A DNA stretch of 64,000 bases from Tremella fuciformis (GCA_032768795.1 CP136491.1:2418001-2482000); one strand, 5' to 3'. Shown: positions 20,080 to 30,425, counted from the first letter of the stretch. The notes: generated by a model from the letters alone, not told the origin. Made by a program: numbers and translations.

Positions 20080-21024
20080 ATGCTCTCTGAGCCTTACGCC
20101 GTCAACCCATGGGACGTGGACTGGGAGGGCTTTGTCGATTTCTTAAGGCTGCACAGTGCTGATCCCGACCGAGAATTCCAGAGGAATCGCCTCATGCTCC
20201 TGCAAGATATTGACGACGTGTCGAGAGCCAGCTGCGAGGCAGTGCAAAGGATCATGCCTGACAAGATGACAGGGAATGGGTTGAAAGAGAGCAGGAGTGT
20301 CCTGGCCGAGTGGCGAGTTCACAGGTCAGCGGGCACCACTCGCGCTGACGGCCCAGCGGCACTCATTGCCGCTCCAAGCAGTCGCGGCAGCGACGAGCCA
20401 TGCGACATACGCTCCATCATCGACCGGCTCGACTGTCTCGCCCTGCGCTCGGCGCAGTTTATGGACACGTCGTTCAAGCTCGCCGCTCACCCGCCCCGGA
20501 CAGATCACTTGACGCGAGTCATATTCGTCGCCCTGCCCGATCCGGGGGACGCCGACTCGTGGGTGCGTCTCACCGGCGACGATGCGAGGCGCGAGAAGCG
20601 CTGCTCGTACTACGACAGCGGCGCGGCGCGGCTCGCCAGCACGCTCATGTGCGCCTCTAGGCCGGACCTCCGGTATCCGGGGCAAGACGCCGAGAACATG
20701 TGGACGGCCATACAGGCTGTCGCGACGGCGCCGGGCGGCGGGGGCTCGCTCCGCCACGCGAGCGTACTGAGATACTCGTGCAGCGGCGCGACCCATCTTC
20801 TCAGCAGTTCGGACAGTCTGGATCGAGCGGTGCTCGAGACCAATTGGAGGCATCTGCTCATCAGTGCCAAGAAGTTTGTCCATACATTCACCGAGATGCT
20901 GCAGGTCGAGCTGGGCTCTGCGCGGGGGTGGGACCCGCTTAATGGCTATGATGGGGAGGATGACTATGGTGCCGAGCAAGTCGCGCTTCCTGACTCATGG
21001 CGGGCGATGAGTGTGGATCGGTGA
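20080..21024 (+). CDS. Tandem family member 1, unknown
   Basis: Exons 20080-20324 and 20379-21024 (296 aa). It opens with EPYAVNPWDVDWEGFVDFL, the family start pattern (aromatic/Val, then Pro, then a helix). The middle has FMDTSFKL and DSWVRLTGDD, the equivalents of the more typical F..xW and SWRRR motifs of the other copies. The C-terminal helix (LLISAKKFVHTFTEMLQVEL) is shared too. The 54-nt intron (GTCAGC donor) lies at about the same alignment position as in members 4, 5 and 7. No signal peptide, transmembrane segment or known catalytic motif is visible; the sequence looks like a soluble, mostly helical protein. I do not recognise the family. Confidence 0.7.
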   Translation: MLSEPYAVNPWDVDWEGFVDFLRLHSADPDREFQRNRLMLLQDIDDVSRASCEAVQRIMPDKMTGNGLKESRSVLAEWRVHRSAGTTRADGPAALIAAPSSRGSDEPCDIRSIIDRLDCLALRSAQFMDTSFKLAAHPPRTDHLTRVIFVALPDPGDADSWVRLTGDDARREKRCSYYDSGAARLASTLMCASRPDLRYPGQDAENMWTAIQAVATAPGGGGSLRHASVLRYSCSGATHLLSSSDSLDRAVLETNWRHLLISAKKFVHTFTEMLQVELGSARGWDPLNGYDGEDDYGAEQVALPDSWRAMSVDR

Positions 21025-21344
21025 GGGCTCACTTCCATACATGTGCCTCTCTTTGGGGGGAATATGCGACCCCTCTGACCCGCGATGCCGTGACCTTTAC
21101 AACTGTCTGTGTGGCGCGGTGTCGTCCCCGCAAGACCGAAGGATCCGGTAGGGAAAGGAAGAGAACGAGGGCCTTCTCCAAGCGGGTTTGGCAGAGTGTC
21201 AAGTCTGACCTTTTCTCTCCAAAGGGATGGGGAAGGCTCAAGGATGAAAGGACAGGGGAGAGGGGAGAGTGAAGATGTCTCGAGCGTCGGCCGCCCCAAC
21301 TTGCTCCTCAAGACATAAGCTGCCTGTCCGAACTCTCCCCAGTC
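21025..21344. other. Intergenic region within the tandem array
   Basis: Spacer between family members 1 and 2, probably terminator and promoter. No coding pattern seen. Confidence 0.55.
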
Positions 21345-22313
21345 ATGCAGAGGACGGCGCCCGTCCTTGTCACCCCGCAGTCTGTCGACTTTGTGAGGGC
21401 CAAGGAGCTGTGGGCCACTACCGCACGCGACCAAGACAAGTCATATAGGGGCGATGTTTCCCGGCTCAAGCGCATGATCGAAGAGGCAGAAGCGAGCGAC
21501 GAGGCGCTGCTGCTTCGCACGGGCTGGTCGGGTGCCACGCCAGACCGGGCAACGACGCGACGGCACCTGATGGCGCAGCGGTGGGCCCTGATGCGCATCG
21601 CGCACGGAGATACGGGGCTCTTCATGAGTGCGCCCAACTTCGACCACGGTGTGCGACTCTCCACCCCGCGGGACTTTCCCGTCGACACGCTGCACGCGTG
21701 GCGCACGACAGATCTCGACGTCTGCTCGGCCGTCGCGCAGCACTTTCACGAATACTGGGTGCCGACGGGGACGGACGGTGGCTCACAGGCCGCGTCAGCC
21801 GCGGGCATGTTCAGGGTGGTCACGCCAGGAGGGGAGGATGAGGGCGTGAGCTGGCGGCGTCGCTGCGTCGGCGCCGACCTCTCATTCAAGGACAGCATCT
21901 GCTCCCACGTCTTCCAGGGCGGTATCGACCGGCTGATCGGCTGGGCGGCATCGTTCTCCCTGGACGCGCAGGCCGTCGTCGACTACGAGGAGGGCTGCGC
22001 GCTCATCGACGCCCTCGGCCACTCGCTGCAGGAGGGTCTTATCCGGTATCCCCCCAATCCCCCGCTTCAAACGCTTTGGTTCCACCGGCTCGACTCTCTC
22101 GCGGCCAGCTGCACCCGCCTCGAGAGCGCGCGGGCGTTGTCGTATCGGATGCAGGTGGACCACCTGGTGGCGACGATGACCTATGTGGATGCGTTTGCGG
22201 CGGACGCGCTGGCGGGACCGATGGCGGCCGAGTCGATGGGGCTCTTCAGTGCGCAGGGCGGCACGCGCGCCGAGACCGAGCTGCCGGGCGAGGACCCGTG
22301 GCTGTGTCTGTGA
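21345..22313 (+). CDS. Tandem family member 2, unknown
   Basis: Single exon of 322 aa, no intron needed. It starts with APVLVTPQSVDFVRAKELW, which aligns closely with the starts of members 3 and 4. The central motif is HFHEYWVPT, followed after about 30 residues by VSWRRRCVG. The C-terminal half is helical with LIGWAASFSLDAQAVVDYEEG and a final helix near YRMQVDHLVATMTYVDAF. Soluble, cytosolic or nuclear by appearance. Codon use and GC content resemble the surrounding conserved genes, which argues against recent transfer from a distant donor. Function unknown. Confidence 0.8.
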   Translation: MQRTAPVLVTPQSVDFVRAKELWATTARDQDKSYRGDVSRLKRMIEEAEASDEALLLRTGWSGATPDRATTRRHLMAQRWALMRIAHGDTGLFMSAPNFDHGVRLSTPRDFPVDTLHAWRTTDLDVCSAVAQHFHEYWVPTGTDGGSQAASAAGMFRVVTPGGEDEGVSWRRRCVGADLSFKDSICSHVFQGGIDRLIGWAASFSLDAQAVVDYEEGCALIDALGHSLQEGLIRYPPNPPLQTLWFHRLDSLAASCTRLESARALSYRMQVDHLVATMTYVDAFAADALAGPMAAESMGLFSAQGGTRAETELPGEDPWLCL

Positions 22314-22696
22314 CGCCCAGCGCGCAGCGCCCAATTGGATAAACCTCTGCACTGTACAGTACGCACGCACGCACTTGCACTTGGTATGTTCATGCTTCAT
22401 TGCGCCATATGCATATGTAGCTCGGCCTCTGTCTTCTCGGGCACCCCTTTACGAACATGCAGCGCGATTGCAGCTGTTTGGCGGAACCCTCGAGCCCAGG
22501 CTCCTTTGCGCGATGCTCCCTTCTTCCCACAAACTCGCCAACGAGGAGCAGAGGTGGGGCGTGGCAGACAGTGTGGGAGGTGGAAGACCGCCTCTCGAAG
22601 AGCGGCCGGTGTGCTGGTCGTCTGAACATACTATACACTGTACAAGGCTGCACCTGACCTGCAGCAAACAATCCCCGAGCTCCCTTTCGATACGAT
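22314..22696. other. Intergenic region within the tandem array
   Basis: Spacer between members 2 and 3. It contains a short CGCA-type run near 22361 and an AT-rich CATACTATACACTG about 70 bp before the next start, which may be a TATA-like element. No gene seen. Confidence 0.5.
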
Positions 22697-23680
22697 ATGA
22701 GCATGCCTGCGCCAGTCGTCGTCACACCCCGCTCGGTCACTTTTGCTGCCGCCACCCGCATGCTCTCCGCCTTGAGCGACGACAGCACGCGGCATGGGCA
22801 GGACGCCCAGGCCCTGCTGCGCCGACTGGAGACTGTACAGCAATCGGACAGGACGCTGCTCCTCAGCACGGGGTATACCGGCGAGTATCCCAGCCGAGAA
22901 CAGATGAGGACGTATTTCCTGGAGCAGCGTTTCTCAAAGACGAGGGCTGCCGATCGCATGGACCGCGTGCACTTCAGCGTCGCCCATGTGGCCAAAGTCG
23001 ACGGCGTCACAGTGACAAAGCACGATAGGCAGCTGCACGAGCAGCTGAGCAAGTGGCTGGACGAGGATGATGCGGCGGCGCGCTCGGCGGTCGCGCAGTA
23101 CGCCAATACCTCGTGGGAGGCGGCGCTCGGTCCAGACTACGTGTGCCCCACGGCCGACGCGATCCTGGACACGGTCGCCTTTGGCGAGGCGCGCACGGGT
23201 CTCACGTGGCGTCTGCGCGCCGAGTCGGAGGTCGCGCCTGCCAAGGCTGCCGCGTCGCTGTTCCACCAAGGCAGCATTGCCGAGCTGGTGGGCCTGATTC
23301 TGGGGGAACCACAGAGCGCGCGCGCGTGGATCGATATGGAAGAGAAGGTCAAAGCGATGTTTACCGTCGCCGATAGCAAGTACCGTGGAGAGCTGACCTA
23401 CCCAGCTGCGGATGAAGAAGCAGCGTTGTGGAAGGCCGGGCTCACCTCCATTGAGCATCACACTAGGCCGTTACGGGCGGCAAAAGGGCAGGACTACGAG
23501 CACCAGAAGGAGCTCTATAACAAGGCCGTCGGCGCAGTCAAGTTCTTCGCTCAGACTGCTTTGGTGCAGACGTTGCGTGGCATGAGCAGCGGACGTCCTG
23601 AGGTGCAGGACCGGACTCGCGAGTCCTTGGTGGGCAAAGTCGACAAGACCGGGTGGATCGTCTCCGTCGTCTCGCCGTAG
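22697..23680 (+). CDS. Tandem family member 3, unknown
   Basis: Single exon, 327 aa. The start PAPVVVTPRSVTFAAATRM is nearly the same pattern as member 2. The core has YANTSWEAALG and then LTWRLRAE, the local version of the W-R-x-R motif. The following block LFHQGSIAELVGLILGEP aligns with SLHQAG in member 6 and LFHGSGAFLLATRLF in member 7. The C-terminal helix contains LYNKAVGAVKFFAQTALVQTL. No signal peptide or membrane helix. Function unknown. Confidence 0.8.
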   Translation: MSMPAPVVVTPRSVTFAAATRMLSALSDDSTRHGQDAQALLRRLETVQQSDRTLLLSTGYTGEYPSREQMRTYFLEQRFSKTRAADRMDRVHFSVAHVAKVDGVTVTKHDRQLHEQLSKWLDEDDAAARSAVAQYANTSWEAALGPDYVCPTADAILDTVAFGEARTGLTWRLRAESEVAPAKAAASLFHQGSIAELVGLILGEPQSARAWIDMEEKVKAMFTVADSKYRGELTYPAADEEAALWKAGLTSIEHHTRPLRAAKGQDYEHQKELYNKAVGAVKFFAQTALVQTLRGMSSGRPEVQDRTRESLVGKVDKTGWIVSVVSP

Positions 23681-23894
23681 CTTGGGACGTTGACAATGTG
23701 CCTATACATCTGACCGTTTGCCCATATCAAGTTGTTTCTCCTTGTATGCACTGTAAGATTTGAATTATCACGCCGTTCGCAAGCCTCGCTCCTTTGAGAG
23801 TGCGAGACAGATTTGCATGTTACAGTAGTCTTCTTCAGACTTGACACGCATACTCTCATATCACTTCTATTGCTGGTTGTCGGCTTCTGAAGAT

Positions 23895-24918
23895 ATGGAT
23901 CGCGCCGAGACAAAACGACACGCCGTCCCTCTCCTTGTCACTCCCCTTTACATAGAATTCGAGGCTGCCAAGACCCGCTTGAATGACCACGTCTCTGATG
24001 GCGAGGAAGCGTATCGGCTCTTGGCCGCAAGCATACTGGAGGCGACCTCCCGTGCGGAGGCCGGAAGGGATAGGGGCTCGGGCGAAGCACTGGGACTTCA
24101 GGTGGACAGGCTGGAATGGGGTGACCTACTGATGATAACCTTCAGCGCAAGACATCATCTGGCTAGGGCGGTGGGGCGTAGGGAAGAGTGCTTTTTCCTC
24201 GAGAGATGGCACCGAGCCCGGACAGGTCCAGGAGACGCCAGAACAAACAAGCCGCCACGAGACCTTCAACGCATGGATCGACGCCGAGTTGGAGCTCCGA
24301 TCCGAGGTCGCACGTCCTCAGAATACATACTGGGCGCCCGTCACACCTAGACCCCTCGTCCCGACCCCGCTCAACTTCAGTGTGCTTACCCCTGCACACT
24401 CGGCCAGCGTCGAGTGGATCAGGCGCGGAGAGCCGGACACGCCAACCATTGATGACAACATCAAGTCGCTGGCTTGTCAGAGCCGCCTTGACTTCCTGGT
24501 AGGCTGGGCGCTGCTGGATGACATCTATGAACCGGAAGTATCGGTGGTGAGGGAAGAGTTTCTGAAGGCGGTGCAAAGGGTTTTGGAGGCGTATGCGTCT
24601 GGACACATGCGACGTCCCGCTGATCCCGAAGAAGCCGACGACTGGACACTGCACTTCGACAGGCTAGCTTCCACTTTCAATGAGCTCAGCAGGTTGAGGT
24701 CAGACACTTACAGCTCGCAGCACAGGGCGCCCACCCGGAGCATTGCGAACGAAGCCCGCTACCTGGCTCGGATGGTCCTGCGGAGACCGCGCGCAATCGA
24801 GGACTTATGGTACGACGAGGCTACCAACAGATATGTCTGGATCAGAGCGGAACAGTCTTCAGTTGATTCATTGCCCGAAATATCAGATCGGCGTGCTGTC
24901 AATGACAATTTCCAGTGA
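23895..24918 (+). CDS. Tandem family member 4, unknown
   Basis: Two exons (23895-24170 and 24226-24918) give 322 aa, the same length as member 2. Read without splicing the gene looks frameshifted, but a 55-nt intron (GTGGGG donor, GGACAG end) restores the frame and the family pattern. The start HAVPLLVTPLYIEFEAAKTR matches members 2 and 3. The centre has QNTYWAPVTP and then SVEWIRRGEPD, the Trp-x-Arg-Arg motif. The end (NEARYLARMVLRRP) is shorter than in members 5 and 7. The weak donor means the splice should be tested with RNA. Function unknown. Confidence 0.65.
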
Positions 24919-25536
24919 GCACTCCCATGCTTTTGAGTGGTCCGTCCTCGGGGATGAACGTCCCGCGCGCCATGGAGCATCCGCGGGCTGAGTTGTCAGG
25001 GAGCGTGATCCGTGCGCGACCAACGGCACGTGTCCGAAGGACTCTGGTCTGATGCAATCAAGGCGCACTTGACTTGCACGAGCGGACGATTTGAGACTCG
25101 TTGGCATGCATGAGCTTTCGCAGCTTGCTTTTGGCTTCTCGTAGCGTTGGTCCTGGTCGACGTGGGGGCTTAGAGTCATTTGACGCTTCGGATTGACTGG
25201 GGTTCTGTGGCTATTTGCAATGCCCAGTTGGTCTGCGCGTTGCAATGATCCTTGTCTTTTCCCACTGCCGCAGGTACTGTATGCAAGAGCCTACCATACT
25301 CGTTCACCCCTCTCTGACGTCGCTTGAGGCCCTATCGCAAATCTCTTCCTGCGATGTTGGCTTCTGAAAACAGTGCTCCGTTCACTTGGCGCTCCACTAG
25401 ACCGAGCTCGAAAGGAGACCGTATTTGTTGGGATGCTTCAGCCGCCTTGAATGTACGATACAAGAATCAGGGAGACAGAATTGAGAATCCCCAAGACACT
25501 CGATTTCCCGCACAACCTTGCCTCTACTCTTCTAAC
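24919..25536. other. Intergenic region within the tandem array
   Basis: At 618 bp this is the longest spacer in the array. Short open frames on the minus strand do not show family similarity. No relic of another copy could be recognised by eye. Confidence 0.5.
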
Positions 25537-26642
25537 ATGTCGTGGACGAACCCCTACGCCGTTAGCACCAGTGACGTCAACCTCGTTGAAGCGAAGGAAT
25601 TTCTCGATCACTATAGCCCAAGTTCCCTTCCCTTTGCCAGCGAGGCAGACTTCCGCATAATTCGAGAGGCGATACAGAAAGCTGACACCCTCTGCGATGA
25701 AGTAAACGCATTACTTCCTGAAGGGAAGTACCGCCTAGCGGATAATCCGGTCCACGTCTTACAGCGGGCCAACAACGAAGTTTTGGCGAAGTCTTCCGGT
25801 GAGTAGATCGGTTTGATACTCGGATGCAGGGGTTGATGATAGACGTTGGTGACCAAAAAAGTCGTGACGTGATAAAAGACAAGGTCAACGAGCTTCATGG
25901 AGTGATCCATACAGCCAGACTGGCGCACGCCGAGTTTATCGATTGCAATTTCAAGCGAACGAGCGAGGTGATGGCCTACGAGGACGAGGGCGAGGACCAG
26001 TCGTTCGTCTTGGTGAAGCCACCTGTTTTGGATGACGACCTCGAATTCACTGCAATGACCGACAACGACAAGCCCTGGAGCCAGAGGCGCAAGGCCTTTT
26101 ACACGATCAAAGCCGCCCACCTGGCGAGTCGCACAATGACGACCTGGTCGGTGGCGCATGACCTCGGGCCCGAAGGACGGTACGAGGAGGACCAACTTGT
26201 CACCGTTCGCGACGTCGTCAAGAATCGAGACACTATCAAGGCCACCCTATCTGCTCTCGATCCCAAGATGGGTAACGAGGGTCTGCAGAGCCTTGAGACC
26301 CTTGTACAGGCGCTTGCTAACTTTGAGAGTACATTGCAACCAGCCTTCGACGAGCGGAAGCGAAAACTGACATGGGTGGCGGTGGTCGATGCTGCAGAGG
26401 AGTACGTGCTGACCTTCGCAAACCTGATGAATGTCCCCATTAAATCCAAAGCAGGCTCTGCACAAGCGCCGATGGACTCTAACGCAGATACCGAGATGTC
26501 TCTTGATTCTGCGTCCCCAGCTGCAGAAGCCTCGGAGTCTGATGCTAAGGTGATGGATTTGTCTAGGGTCTGTCTTCCTCTATCAGCAATGGCGCAGACG
26601 ACTTCGCCGTCCACCACCCCTTCCTCTAACTCCTCGCATTGA
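25537..26642 (+). CDS. Tandem family member 5, unknown
   Basis: Exons 25537-25798 and 25843-26642 (353 aa), with a strong GTGAGT donor in phase 1. The start NPYAVSTSDVNLVEAKEFL carries the family pattern. The centre has AEFIDCNFKRT and PWSQRRKAF. The helix VAVVDAAEEYVLTFANLM aligns with the last helix of the other members. An extra Ser/Pro/Asp-rich tail of about 60 residues follows, absent from members 2-4. Function unknown. Confidence 0.75.
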
Positions 26643-26998
26643 TCACTTGCTTAGATGCCATCCTCTGTTTAGTGTTTAGAGATTGTTATACGAACTGTAT
26701 GCATACATGCTTCCTTGGACTGGGCGTTGGGAATTCAAATGCAAGTTTTCCCAGTCCAACGTCGCATTCTGGCATTCGACATGAATCCCTCCCTTGGTGC
26801 ATTCAATGTCACATCGCCCCCAGCCACCCCTTTCAGAGTCAACTCCACATACCTCGCCGCCTTCTGCCGTATCGTGCTACTTCAAAGTTCCAGACGAGTC
26901 CAGCCTATTTGAAAGGAGGAGCGAGAGGAAAGGCTTGACTCATGGTCGATATTCCACTTCTCCACGACACTTGACTTTGCCCAATTCCTCGCCTTGTC
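26643..26998. other. Intergenic region within the tandem array
   Basis: Spacer between members 5 and 6. No coding pattern recognised. Confidence 0.5.
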
Positions 26999-28021
26999 AT
27001 GACAGAGACGACCTCGTACATCATCGCTCCGCAAGCACTTAGCCTTGAGAGGGTATCTCCGCTCTTGCGAAAGGACGCGACACACGAAGATGAGCTATGC
27101 CGGAAAAGCGCTACCGACATGCGGGCACTTCTGCAGGACTTTCGGACCACGACTACCACCCTCCTGGGGAGGTTTGATCGACGTAGTGAGGGCCCTGACA
27201 AGGACCGCCTTTTCATCACTCGCACCTTCTCTCAGACCTTGCAAGAGATAGAGGTCCTGGAGAGTAGAGACTTCAGGACACAGGCTGAAGAGAAGGCACT
27301 CAGTCGGGACAATGACGACCGGCTGGAGCTGGAAGCCTGGCACTCGCAGGACGATGCACTCCGCTCCAAGCTTGCAAGTCACTTTGACACATTCTGGGAA
27401 CCGATCTTTCATCCTTCATACGAGCTTCCTGACGACGCGCTCTGGTTCTTCGTCGCGACGCCAGGCGACGTCGTGGAAGGGATCACATGGCGCCGTCGCT
27501 TGCCCCCATCATCCGAGCGCCAATCGAGTGAACTGGCTCTTCGACGTTCACTGCATCAAGCGGGTTCCGATCATATGGTCGCTGTTTCGAATGGGAGCTC
27601 GGAGTGCAACGATGTTGGGATCAACGGACTCCATTGACCAAGCCGCGTAGCACACCTGAGGAGTCTGCAGACACTCAGAGGGAGCTGGCCGGGAATCGAA
27701 GTTTGCGCGCCCATTCTGACTGAACAGGCAAAGGCTTCTCATGACGGGCTTGAACCCATCGTGCAACATTATGACAGCTACCTCAAATACCAGCCGACGA
27801 CTTCCCTCATGAGTGACGAGGTTCGATGGAATTCTACCAAGTATAATCGTCTCACTAGGGAAGCCATCGAAGATTTCGTCCAGAAACACGTCGAACCCCG
27901 ACTGTTGCCCGTTGTGCGCGGCACATCGACATCCGCCTCCTATCGCTGCAGGAAGCCAATCAAGCTGCGGCCTGACCATTCAACGCACTGCATACAGAAC
28001 CAGGAGGACCTCTACGAGTAG
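26999..28021 (+). pseudogene. Tandem family member 6, interrupted by an in-frame stop
   Basis: One continuous frame from 26999 to 28021 carries family sequence on both sides of a single TGA at 27635-27637. Before it: TSYIIAPQALSLERVSPLL, HFDTFWEPIF, GITWRRRLPP and SLHQAG. After it: KASHDGLEPIVQHYDSYL and a C-terminal helix LTREAIEDFVQKHVEPRLL that aligns with the other members. No frameshift is needed, and the distance between the flanking blocks equals that in members 3 and 7, so the stop replaces a sense codon. A 57-nt intron from 27615 to 27671 would remove it, but its GTTGGG donor is poor and it would delete family-aligned sequence. A recent nonsense mutation is the simplest reading; stop readthrough or a sequencing error are alternatives. 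Confidence 0.6.
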
Positions 28022-28508
28022 GGTCTTCGTCCAGAGTTGGTTCTGCTCGAGTTGCAGACTCTAGAGTTATGTCTTGTTCATCCTGTAAACCTACATTTCG
28101 CTCGCCTGTCAATGCGATTTCTCGACTGCTTCGACTCCATGTCAAAAAAGGTAAAGTTTTTGCATTTACAGTTCTCCTGTGCGTTGCGCAAGAAAGAGTG
28201 TCTTGATTCCCTGGCTTAAATGGTCTGCACGTCACGTACAGTACTATACGTGTCAGATCCACAGTTGTTCGTCCACACGCCTTCATGCCCGTCTGCAGCT
28301 TCGTATCTCCACTCAAGACGTCTGAACTTGCCGCTCCGTTGTGGAGCACGGAGCGGGCCGCCGGGAAGAAGGCCCGCCATCAAGCGCGTCCCATACTATA
28401 TATCGGCGCACGCTCCATGTGAGGCTCCCCCGTACCGTGACCCCGAGCCGCCGGCAGCCGACCTGAGACACCGCCTGCTCACTTCTCTCTCCAATACCTG
28501 CAACCCGA
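28022..28508. other. Intergenic region within the tandem array
   Basis: Spacer between members 6 and 7; it contains the TATA-like element listed separately and no gene. Confidence 0.55.
28397..28403 (+). promoter_or_regulatory. TATA-box-like element of family member 7
   Basis: The sequence TATATAT lies about 106 bp upstream of the start codon of member 7 in otherwise GC-rich DNA. Position and composition fit a TATA box, which in yeasts is often linked to regulated rather than constant expression. Confidence 0.4.
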
Positions 28509-29700
28509 ATGTCGTTATCCAAATCCTACTCCATCAACCCCTTCGCGTGCAGCTGGAAAGAGCTCGACACTGCTCTGGCGAGCATATCTACATGGGGAAA
28601 TACGGACGAGAAGGCGTCTGCGGACATCCAGTCGCAGCGACGCCGTGAGATGCAGATCCTGGTCAACGCCAGGCTGGGAGAGCCGGACGAACGCACGAAG
28701 ACCGTGGACTCGGTGGAACAGAGAAGAACCCTCGCCAGACTGCGATCCGCCCTTCGATCACTCTCACAGGAGAACGGTCCGTACTGCACCCTCAGCCCAG
28801 CCTCACCATGTGCTGACTGCAGACCCGATCGAAGCTGCAGCCACGCAGGCGGACTTCAATGCCCTGAACGACCTCATTCGTGAGTACGACTCGGTCAAGG
28901 ACATCTCTGTGAGGTGCATTGACACGTTCTTTCTGCGTGGCAAGGAGACATCGCCTAGTGTGCCGTTTCATTGGCCCGTCGACCTCGTACCTCTCGAAAA
29001 CATGGAGGTGCCGCCTTTCTGGCGCCGGCGCTCCCCTGACGACGAGGCTACGATTGCGAAGCGCTCCCTGTTCCACGGAAGCGGAGCATTCTTGCTGGCG
29101 ACGAGGCTCTTCGCCGTACCTCGACCGGACGCGATGCACAGCGGTCAGCAGGACGAGAATCGCTGGTCGGCCATCAAGACTGTGGTGGCGGACTGGCTCA
29201 ACGGCAGACTCACTCTGCCCGCGCTGTCAAGCCCGGAAGGTATAAAGTGCCACGAGGGGCTGACGGTCCTCACCTCCGCGCATGATGCTCTGAAGGAAGC
29301 GTCTAGGCATGCGGCCAGCCTCAAAGACCGAGAGCAAGAATACCTTGCATGCCTTCGGGCGGCGATGACTTACGTTACGTTGTTCACGGACTACCTCAAG
29401 GTCCCACTCGACGTGCCGACGCAGTACTACAGCCACCCAGTCAAAGTGACTGCTAGATTCAGCTATCAGGACAACTCCGAGGCGCTGCTAGATCTCTACA
29501 AATTTGGTGCGGTGATTGAAAGTCCGACTGAGGTCGACCCGGAGCTCGCAACCAGGCGCTCGGCAGCTCCTGACGAGACGGGACGACCCAAGAAGGACAC
29601 CGTTGAGTGGGAATCGTACTCGACTGACCGTCTCGCACCGGACACGTGTCACATACGGATTCCCGCCCAGCTTCCCATATCAATGCAGCAGCGAGACTGA
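28509..29700 (+). CDS. Tandem family member 7, unknown
   Basis: Exons 28509-28776 and 28823-29700 (381 aa), phase-1 intron with a GTCCGT donor and a GCTGACTGCAG end. The start YSINPFACSWKELDTALAS follows the family pattern. Central motifs are CIDTFFLRGKE and PPFWRRRSPDD. Next come SLFHGSGAFLLATRLF and the C-terminal helix CLRAAMTYVTLFTDYLKVPL. A tail of about 90 residues, unlike that of member 5, ends the protein. Function unknown; soluble by appearance. Confidence 0.78.
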
Positions 29701-30092
29701 GGCCGCTCTCAGTACTCGTCCGCGGCCCCCTCCATGGCCTGTTGGATGCAGCTTTGTCTGATACTTTCCGTGTGCCCCGTTTTGCGGAGAATCGCTGGCC
29801 AAAGGAAGCTGAGTGTCTCATCGCACCGAAACAGCACCACCCCCTTTGACGACGACCGCGGTGGTCTTTTCATTGTCCACCTCCTGCCTCGACTGGACTG
29901 GCTGCCCCTTCAGTATTAAGCCGTATCAAGAGTGGTGCCCGAGCCCTCTCGAGCCTCTGGCAGGTTGGGATATCGTGATCACACGGCGGGTCGACGCTCT
30001 TTACAACACTGATAGATCTGTTGGCGGTGTGAGTACGGTGCGTTCTTGATCCGGACGAAGCTGCTGATGAGTGACCTACAGCTGCTTGCAAA
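29701..30092. other. Intergenic or unplaced upstream exon
   Basis: The plus-strand frame at about 29815-30040 reads like a small ectodomain: a Thr-rich start, SCLDWTGCPFSIKPYQEWC, then WDIVITRRVDALYNTDRSV. It ends at a GTGAGT donor and is followed by a GACCTACAG acceptor just before the next gene. It may be the 5' exon of the membrane protein at 30093, but I could not find a start or a fully consistent phase. Confidence 0.4.
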
Positions 30093-30425
30093 ATGAAGCT
30101 CCACGTACTTAGGAGCGATGATGACACCTCATCATCGTCGGCCGCTTCGTCCTCGTCCGGAGATAGTGACAGCCATACGGGCATGTATGTCGGTGAGTGG
30201 CGACTGGTCGTCGGCGCACTCCTCAGACAGCCGTGGGAGGTGTGCGCTGCTGTGGGCGCCTCCGAGCATGCGGCACCGCTGACAGAAGGTATCGCCATCG
30301 GACTGGTCGTACTCGTGGGAGGCGGCCTGGGGTTTCTGCGCTACCGCAAACGGAAGAAGAGCAACGCAGCCAAGGACGCAGAGGATGACGGGGACAAGGC
30401 GAAGAAGACAGACGAAGACGTATAG
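30093..30425 (+). CDS. Small single-pass membrane protein with Ser-rich head
   Basis: Visible exons are 30093-30193 and 30291-30425. The head is Asp/Ser-rich (DDDTSSSSAASSSSGDSDSH). After a 97-nt intron (GTGAGT donor, GCTGACAG end) comes the helix GIAIGLVVLVGGGLGFL and a Lys/Asp-rich tail (RKRKKSN...AKKTDEDV). The layout (polar head, phase-1 intron directly before the helix, charged tail) repeats that of the genes at 6603, 7432 and 7916. The start is uncertain because an upstream exon with cysteines and tryptophans may belong to this gene. Function unknown. Confidence 0.55.
   Translation: MKLHVLRSDDDTSSSSAASSSSGDSDSHTGMYVGEWRLVVGALLRQPWEVCAAVGASEHAAPLTEGIAIGLVVLVGGGLGFLRYRKRKKSNAAKDAEDDGDKAKKTDEDV

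Noticed and set aside
24120..24290. Apparent frameshift in array member 4
   Set aside because: A 55-nt intron at 24171-24225 restores the frame and gives the same length as member 2, so the gene was kept as intact.
20080..29700. Idea that the array is a secondary-metabolite or toxin-immunity cluster
   Set aside because: No biosynthetic enzyme, transporter, secretion signal or toxin motif is present in the array; the copies are paralogs of one another.
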